Source: Catenovulum sp052056295 (GTDB lineage: Bacteria; Pseudomonadota; Gammaproteobacteria; Enterobacterales; Alteromonadaceae). Taken from it: 64,000 bases of DNA. Every line of letters starts with the position of its first letter. The first letter of the stretch is position 1. A program made the position numbers and the translations under genes. This document shows, in pieces, positions 59,768 through 64,000 of the stretch. The stretch is taken from the NCBI RefSeq assembly GCF_052056295.1, contig NZ_CP182493.1:3162001-3226000 (forward strand), written 5' to 3'. Under the pieces are notes generated by a model that did no database searches, was not told the DNA's origin, and saw nothing but the letters and a program-made list of their open reading frames with translations.

Positions 59768-60262
59768 TTATTTCAGCTGACCAATGTTTTTAATCGCGCC
59801 GCGTGGCACAATACGTTTAATGCCATCACTATTAAAAATAAAATCGAGCTGAATGGTATTGCTATCAAATAAGGATATTTTACCGTCAATCACAAGTTCA
59901 TATTTACCCTTGATACTGCGCTCTGGCGCTTTGCGTAATTCGATTAAGTGCTCGCCAATTTTATAAGTAAAGGTAGAGAAGTAACCTTGAGAGAATTCTG
60001 AAACCCAAATAAATTCATCTTTATGTAGATAAAGGGCTAAGGTGTATTGCTCTGGTACTTGGCTGACGGATACGCTAGACGTACCGGCACTAAATTTTGT
60101 ACCTTCATCTGTCATTTTAAAACTAAAACCAAAGTCGACGGATTTTTCTAACCCTGAAGGGTATACCAAGGTTGCTTTGCCGGGTAAATCAAATTCAGCT
60201 CGGGCAGGCATAGACAAAAATAAGCTTGCAGTGAATAAACAGATTAGGATGCGTATAAACAT
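59768..60262 (-). CDS. Secreted hypothetical protein
   Basis: The 164-residue protein has a signal peptide (MFIRILICLFTASLFLSMPARAE) and an all-beta mature part, with LPGKATLVYPSGLEKSVDFGFSFKM and HLIELRKAPERSIKGKYELVID among recognisable strands. I do not know the family. It lies 30 bases downstream of the PriC-like gene on the same strand, so may be transcribed with it. No cysteines or catalytic pattern suggest a function; a periplasmic location is the only firm statement. Confidence 0.65.
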   Translation of the reverse strand: MFIRILICLFTASLFLSMPARAEFDLPGKATLVYPSGLEKSVDFGFSFKMTDEGTKFSAGTSSVSVSQVPEQYTLALYLHKDEFIWVSEFSQGYFSTFTYKIGEHLIELRKAPERSIKGKYELVIDGKISLFDSNTIQLDFIFNSDGIKRIVPRGAIKNIGQLK

Positions 60263-60291
60263 GTGAAGACTCCGAGTTCGTTATTCGCAGG

Positions 60292-60780
60292 TTAATAAAA
60301 ATTACGTTTTTGTTCAAATCGACTGATTTGTGTTTCCAGTTTCTCAATCGCATCTAAACAACGCTGGCGGCGAACTCTTAGTTGATGATTGTCTGGTAGT
60401 GTTGGGTTTAGTCTAATTTGATCATCAAACTTTGTTAGATATTGGCGATACTCTGCTAGCTTTTTGTGCATTTGGCCAAGTCTACTCGCATAATTACTTT
60501 TGTTTGATATATCTTCAATTTTTTGGTTAATGGCACATTTTGCCAACAATTCAAGCTGATCATTTAATCGATCAAACAGTCGTTCATTATTGTGTGCAAA
60601 ACATTGTTCGATTAACTGTTGGGTTTCGTTTGCATAGTCTTGCAGCTCTTCAGACTGGCAGGCATAGCTAGAATGAAACTGTAACAAACTGATAATTTTT
60701 TCTTGGTAACTCAACTGACTAATTTTACTTATCAGCTGGTTGAGTGTTTGTTCAACTTTTGTTTGTAGTGGCTCAGACAT
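60292..60780 (-). CDS. PriC-like primosomal protein
   Basis: The 162-residue protein resembles PriC, which reloads the replicative helicase at stalled forks. It is helical and rich in Leu, Gln and Arg; the C-terminal LRVRRQRCLDAIEKLETQISRFEQ matches the E. coli PriC end (RLARCRHALEKIENRLARL) in pattern. The N-terminal segment (TLNQLISKISQLSYQEKI) is coiled-coil-like. I start at the ATG at 60780 rather than a TTG three codons upstream. It is divergent from the tyrR homologue with 78 bases between. Similarity is limited and short, so a family-level call only. Confidence 0.6.
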   Translation of the reverse strand: MSEPLQTKVEQTLNQLISKISQLSYQEKIISLLQFHSSYACQSEELQDYANETQQLIEQCFAHNNERLFDRLNDQLELLAKCAINQKIEDISNKSNYASRLGQMHKKLAEYRQYLTKFDDQIRLNPTLPDNHQLRVRRQRCLDAIEKLETQISRFEQKRNFY

Positions 60781-60858
60781 ATGCCGCAAATAGCGAATTT
60801 TAAATCAATGAACTAAGCTTAAACTAATTTTGGTCATTAGGCATTAGTAGAGTCAGAT

Positions 60859-62337
60859 ATGCGACTTGAAATTCGATGTGAAAACAGATTAGGCATCACC
60901 CAAGATGTATTGGAAATCTTGGTTCGGCATCAAATTGATTTGCAAGGTATTGAGGTGCATACGAACAAACTGTTTATTCATTTCCCGAATATTGAATTTG
61001 CTGAGTTTCAACACTTAATGCCGGAAATTCGTCGTATTAACGGCGTATCGGATGTTTTAAAAGTGGCATTTATGCCTTTGGAATTAGAATCAGCAGAATA
61101 CCAAAACCAGTTAATCTCAACGACTGAAAAATGGTTAACTGTTTCAGCCAGCGGCGAACTTATTCGGTTAAGTACTAGTGCAAATGGTTATTTTTCTCGC
61201 TTATTGAAACATGACTTAATACATGTGTTTGATTGGATAAAAGGTTTTAATTTACAAAAGTGGTTAGATAAGCAACCAAAAGAACGTTTGTTGGCCGTTG
61301 CTGAAGTCGCAGAGCAGACTTTCCAACTTGAGCTACAACCAGTGTGGTTAAACAACAATAAAGGACTACAAGGTTTTGCTGGCGCAACCATTCGTTTCAT
61401 TAATGGTCATTCACAATATCCAAACGAGCAAAAAGCCAATGCGATTTGTAACTCAATTGTGCAGCAGTCAGCGGCAATGCGCAAAGTGGTGCGTGATGGC
61501 AAAAAACTAGCCGCTAATTTACAGCCAGTTTTATTGGTTGGTGAAATTGGTGTAGGCAAAGGCCTTGTTGTTGAGTTGATGCACGCTTTAAGTTCAACCA
61601 ATAACAAAGCGCTGATTGTGGTTGAATTAACTGCTGATGATGTGTCCACACAACTGACTAAAGTTAATTTGGATGTTTGCGGTGGCTTATACTTAAAGCA
61701 TATTGATAGGTTAGGTGCGGCCCAACAAAAAAACGTGTTAGCCTGGTTGTTAAGCAACCGCAACAAATTGCAGCAGGTGAAGTTATATGCGTCAGCCAAT
61801 AATAATTTAACTTTGGCTTTGCAGCAGGGAACCTTTAATGAACATTTGTTTTATCAGCTTGCTGACAGTAAGTTAGTGGTGCCTAATTTGCGTCAGCGTC
61901 TGGAGGATGTTGCAGAGTTAAGCCAATTATTTGTTGAACAGATTTGTTTAGATTCAGGTATTGCGCCGATTGATATCGCGGATGATGTTATTAAGCGTCT
62001 AACAGAGTATAGTTGGCCTGGCAATGCATCTCAGTTACATAATGTATTACGCCAAGCCGTGGTTTTATCTGATCAACAGTGCATACAGTTGGCCAATATT
62101 CATATCGAAGAAGATCAGCAAGAGGATGAGTTATTAACCGTTCAAGACTATTTGGAAAATGGCTTAGACGAAGCTGTTAAACAGTTTGAGAGCACTTTGT
62201 TACGCAAGCTTTATCCGTATTATCCTAGCACTCGTCAGCTTGCTAGTAAGCTTGGACTGAGCCATACAGCGATTGCAAATAAGCTACGTGAATATGGCAT
62301 CAACCGTTCCACCGTTAAGATAGCGAGACGGTCTTAG
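60859..62337 (+). CDS. tyrR: TyrR-like regulator with degenerate AAA+ domain
   Basis: The 492-residue protein follows E. coli TyrR in order: an ACT-type domain (residues 1-70), a PAS-like domain (about 78-185, INGFN-like IKGFNLQKWLD), an AAA+ domain (about 200-415) and a C-terminal helix-turn-helix (STRQLASKLGLSHTAIANKLREYGI, 457-481). The Walker A GEIGVGKG is at 228-235. The Walker B is degenerate: GGLYLKHIDRLG (275-286) replaces GGSVLLDEIGEM, losing both acidic residues, and the region before it is about a dozen residues shorter. DNA binding appears intact. ATP hydrolysis is probably lost. TyrR controls aromatic amino acid genes. The stop TAG coincides with a MITE end. Confidence 0.85.
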   Translation: MRLEIRCENRLGITQDVLEILVRHQIDLQGIEVHTNKLFIHFPNIEFAEFQHLMPEIRRINGVSDVLKVAFMPLELESAEYQNQLISTTEKWLTVSASGELIRLSTSANGYFSRLLKHDLIHVFDWIKGFNLQKWLDKQPKERLLAVAEVAEQTFQLELQPVWLNNNKGLQGFAGATIRFINGHSQYPNEQKANAICNSIVQQSAAMRKVVRDGKKLAANLQPVLLVGEIGVGKGLVVELMHALSSTNNKALIVVELTADDVSTQLTKVNLDVCGGLYLKHIDRLGAAQQKNVLAWLLSNRNKLQQVKLYASANNNLTLALQQGTFNEHLFYQLADSKLVVPNLRQRLEDVAELSQLFVEQICLDSGIAPIDIADDVIKRLTEYSWPGNASQLHNVLRQAVVLSDQQCIQLANIHIEEDQQEDELLTVQDYLENGLDEAVKQFESTLLRKLYPYYPSTRQLASKLGLSHTAIANKLREYGINRSTVKIARRS

Positions 62338-62599
62338 GGCCTGTTGATCTTTCGTGGACAAATTTTGTTCTAACTAAATGCTGTTTAATCAAGGCGCAGC
62401 ATTGAAGGCCTAATGGATTAAGTCAAAATGCTGCAACAAAGAGTAAAAAGCATTTAGGACGAACCCGAAGGGCAGCGTTTGTTTGGTATTTCTTCTGCGT
62501 TATAGCTCATTTATGTAGCTCACTACACTTCAATCGCTATGCCTTGTATAAATACCAAACAAACTGCTGCAAAATTGTACCCGAAAGATCAACAGGCCC
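62337..62599. mobile_element. 263-bp MITE-like element flanked by TA
   Basis: The termini are inverted repeats: the left reads GGGCCTGTTGATCTTTCG and the right is its exact reverse complement, with further partial matching (ACAAATTTTG / ACAATTTTGC) inward. TA dinucleotides on both sides (62335-62336 and 62600-62601) look like a target duplication, as with IS630/mariner-type elements. Inside is a second inverted repeat (62475-62494 and 62550-62570, GCAGCGTTTGTTTGGTATTT). It carries no gene, and fills the space between two convergent genes. Confidence 0.85.
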
Positions 62600-62606
62600 T
62601 AGTGTT

Positions 62607-63707
62607 TTATACAGACTCTAGAGCCTCGTAACACACTTTATTACGACCACTTTGTTTTGCTTGATATAGGTATTTATCTGCCTTAGCAATAGCGCTGGTT
62701 ATGGTTTGCTGATTGTGTAGCTCAGTAACACCTATACTCACAGTTACTTGTTTACGAAAATGTTTAATCTCAAAATTGTGTGTCGCCACTTTGTCCAACA
62801 GCTTTTCAGCAACCTCGACCGCTTGTTGATGATTGGTTTCGGGCAACATAACTAAAAATTCTTCGCCACCCCAACGAGCGACTAAATCGTGCGTCCTTAA
62901 GTTCTCTGTCAAGGTTTTGGCCAATTGTTGCAGTACAAGATCACCAACGTCGTGCCCATAACCATCGTTTATCAATTTAAACCTATCAACATCCAATAGC
63001 AGAAGGCATAAAGTGTCGTTATTGCGATTAATGCGTGCGTATTCTTTTTGGATTTGTTCCATCATTTCGCGGCGGTTGGCCAAACCGGTAAGCGAGTCTG
63101 TTTTAGCCATCAATTCAAATTTGTCGCTTAAACTCTGAATATGTTGATAAGAGGCTTTTCGTGAGTATTCGTAACAACAAGACAAAAAAGTTACGGTAAA
63201 AAACGACAAGATAAACCTAAGTTTATAACTGTCTGTGTATTCTGCTGTCATTAGCTGACCAGCATCAAAGTAAAGTAAAAACGAGCTTAAACAACTAAAT
63301 AGTATAATATTAACTACGCCTGTTGATAATCCACCTAGAAATAATGCTACTGGCGGTAGTATGTATACCCAAAGTAATCCAGTGTTATCCACGCCACCAG
63401 AATAAACCAGATAAAGCATTAACATGGTTAAGCAATACAGTACTAAACGTGCTGGTAGTTTATAATCGGAAGAAAATCTAATACATAAGTGGGCGGATAA
63501 AAATACTACAGCAGCAACATTTAGCACTATGGCTAATAAAAAATTTGCTTCAGACCAAGCACGCAAACCCATAACTAAGGTTAAGCTACTGCCGACCAGT
63601 GCAAACAAGTTGATGATCATAATGCGGCGGCGATCTTCTGTATCTGCATATTCAGGGATGCCACTTTGGCAATATTTTATGAACTGTTGTTTGATAAAGC
63701 TGAACAC
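62607..63707 (-). CDS. Membrane diguanylate cyclase
   Basis: The 366-residue protein should make cyclic di-GMP. Six hydrophobic helices occupy about residues 28-185 with no recognised MASE signature that I could confirm. They are followed by a short coiled linker (QHIQSLSDKFELMAKTDSLTGLANRREMMEQI) and the GGDEF domain. The active-site motif is WGGEEF, and the I-site RTHD lies five residues before it, so product inhibition is likely. It is convergent with tyrR across the MITE and its stop lies 8 bases from the element. It has no nearby phosphodiesterase. The signal sensed is unknown. Confidence 0.9.
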   Translation of the reverse strand: MFSFIKQQFIKYCQSGIPEYADTEDRRRIMIINLFALVGSSLTLVMGLRAWSEANFLLAIVLNVAAVVFLSAHLCIRFSSDYKLPARLVLYCLTMLMLYLVYSGGVDNTGLLWVYILPPVALFLGGLSTGVVNIILFSCLSSFLLYFDAGQLMTAEYTDSYKLRFILSFFTVTFLSCCYEYSRKASYQHIQSLSDKFELMAKTDSLTGLANRREMMEQIQKEYARINRNNDTLCLLLLDVDRFKLINDGYGHDVGDLVLQQLAKTLTENLRTHDLVARWGGEEFLVMLPETNHQQAVEVAEKLLDKVATHNFEIKHFRKQVTVSIGVTELHNQQTITSAIAKADKYLYQAKQSGRNKVCYEALESV

Positions 63708-63791
63708 GCCAACCCGATTATAGTTTTATCCGTTTAACTTAAGTCTAGCGGGATTTTGTTAACTATCTAGAAAAAATAGTAAAAACCAATA

Positions 63792-63820
63792 AAAAAGCGC
63801 TAAATTTATTAGCGCTTTTT
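63792..63820. terminator. Bidirectional terminator
   Basis: A 12-bp stem (AAAAAGCGCTAA / TTAGCGCTTTTT) with a 5-base loop has T-runs in both directions. It terminates the gene at 63861 on the minus strand. Confidence 0.85.
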
Positions 63821-63860
63821 GGAAGTAAGCATCCATGCTCGGGGGATTTCCAAAGTTTAA

Positions 63861-63998
63861 TTAGTAGTCATACTCAGCGATATTGATGACTTGCAATGTT
63901 GCTGTGTTACTAGTGTCGTCAGTAACATGCATTATCATGCGTAAGTCTGTATCGTTGGATACGTTAAGGTTAATGTTGGCACCGCCATTAGACAGGGC
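63861..63998 (-). CDS. C-terminal end of a gene running off the right edge
   Basis: An open frame on the minus strand enters at the right edge and ends at 63861 after 45 residues (ALSNGGANINLNVSNDTDLR, then MIMHVTDDTSNT, and ending INIAEYDY). The composition, rich in Asn, Asp, Thr and short beta strands, suggests a secreted or surface protein. A strong terminator lies 41 bases after it. There is not enough sequence for a family call. Confidence 0.6.
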   Translation of the reverse strand, partial: ALSNGGANINLNVSNDTDLRMIMHVTDDTSNTATLQVINIAEYDY

Positions 63999-64000
63999 GT

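Noticed and set aside
1..64000. CRISPR array or prophage
   Set aside because: No regularly spaced short direct repeats with unique spacers and no cluster of phage structural genes were seen.

Overview
This window looks like chromosomal DNA from an AT-rich marine gammaproteobacterium of the order Alteromonadales. The evidence is a set of proteins close to Shewanella/Alteromonas/Catenovulum types: a DUF3083 protein, TyrR, RraA, RatA/RnfH, SmpB, BamE, a rhombosortase and an E. coli-like TrpS and CysK. The genus cannot be fixed from sequence reading alone. No rRNA operon, CRISPR array, prophage or intact insertion sequence was seen.

Layout. (1) 1-11.2 kb is surface polysaccharide: the end of kdsC, then kdsB and kdsD/kpsF (activated Kdo supply), a Wzx-type flippase, an exported beta-helix protein on the opposite strand, a polyprenyl-phosphate sugar-1-phosphate transferase, a YjbH-type outer-membrane protein and a phosphohexomutase. 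(2) 11.2-14.7 kb is a small accessory stretch: a Uma2-family protein, a ParD/ParE-like toxin-antitoxin pair, a beta-CASP metallo-hydrolase and a Tsx-like outer-membrane protein. (3) 15.3-18.9 kb holds an MJ1255-type glycosyltransferase, a PAP2 phosphatase, rraA, tRNA-Arg(CCT) and trpS. Two matching 18-bp palindromes lie before trpS. (4) 19-22.3 kb holds a barrel protein, a small periplasmic binding-protein-like gene and a membrane diguanylate cyclase. (5) 22.5-29.7 kb is an oppABC-(DF fusion) operon ending in a lipoprotein M3 peptidase. (6) 29.8-30.6 kb is an MneA-type manganese exporter under a yybP-ykoY riboswitch with a recognisable promoter.

(7) 31.2-37.8 kb is a membrane-glycosylation cluster: PAP2, GT39, PAP2, GT39, GT2 and a UPF0104-type membrane protein. 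(8) 38-52 kb is mostly housekeeping and envelope genes: DUF3083, a Gfo/Idh/MocA oxidoreductase, a short malic enzyme, a BNR lipoprotein, smpB, ratA-rnfH, a SulP transporter, a K+ channel, a rhombosortase, a lipoprotein and gamma-glutamyltransferase. (9) 52.4-64 kb holds cysK, a small CBM48 protein, an RND pump pair, bamE, a PriC-like gene, a TyrR homologue with a decayed ATPase site, a TA-flanked MITE, a second diguanylate cyclase and the end of one more gene.

The most unusual feature is a family of non-coding intergenic repeats at about 14.8-15.25, 30.6-31.15, 37.95-38.01 and 52.19-52.37 kb. At least two different outer frames, one of them a terminal inverted repeat, each occur with either of two alternative central cassettes. 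One copy has no cassette at all. This combinatorial architecture, the TyrR with lost Walker B acids and the paired GT39/PAP2 operon are the observations most worth following up.
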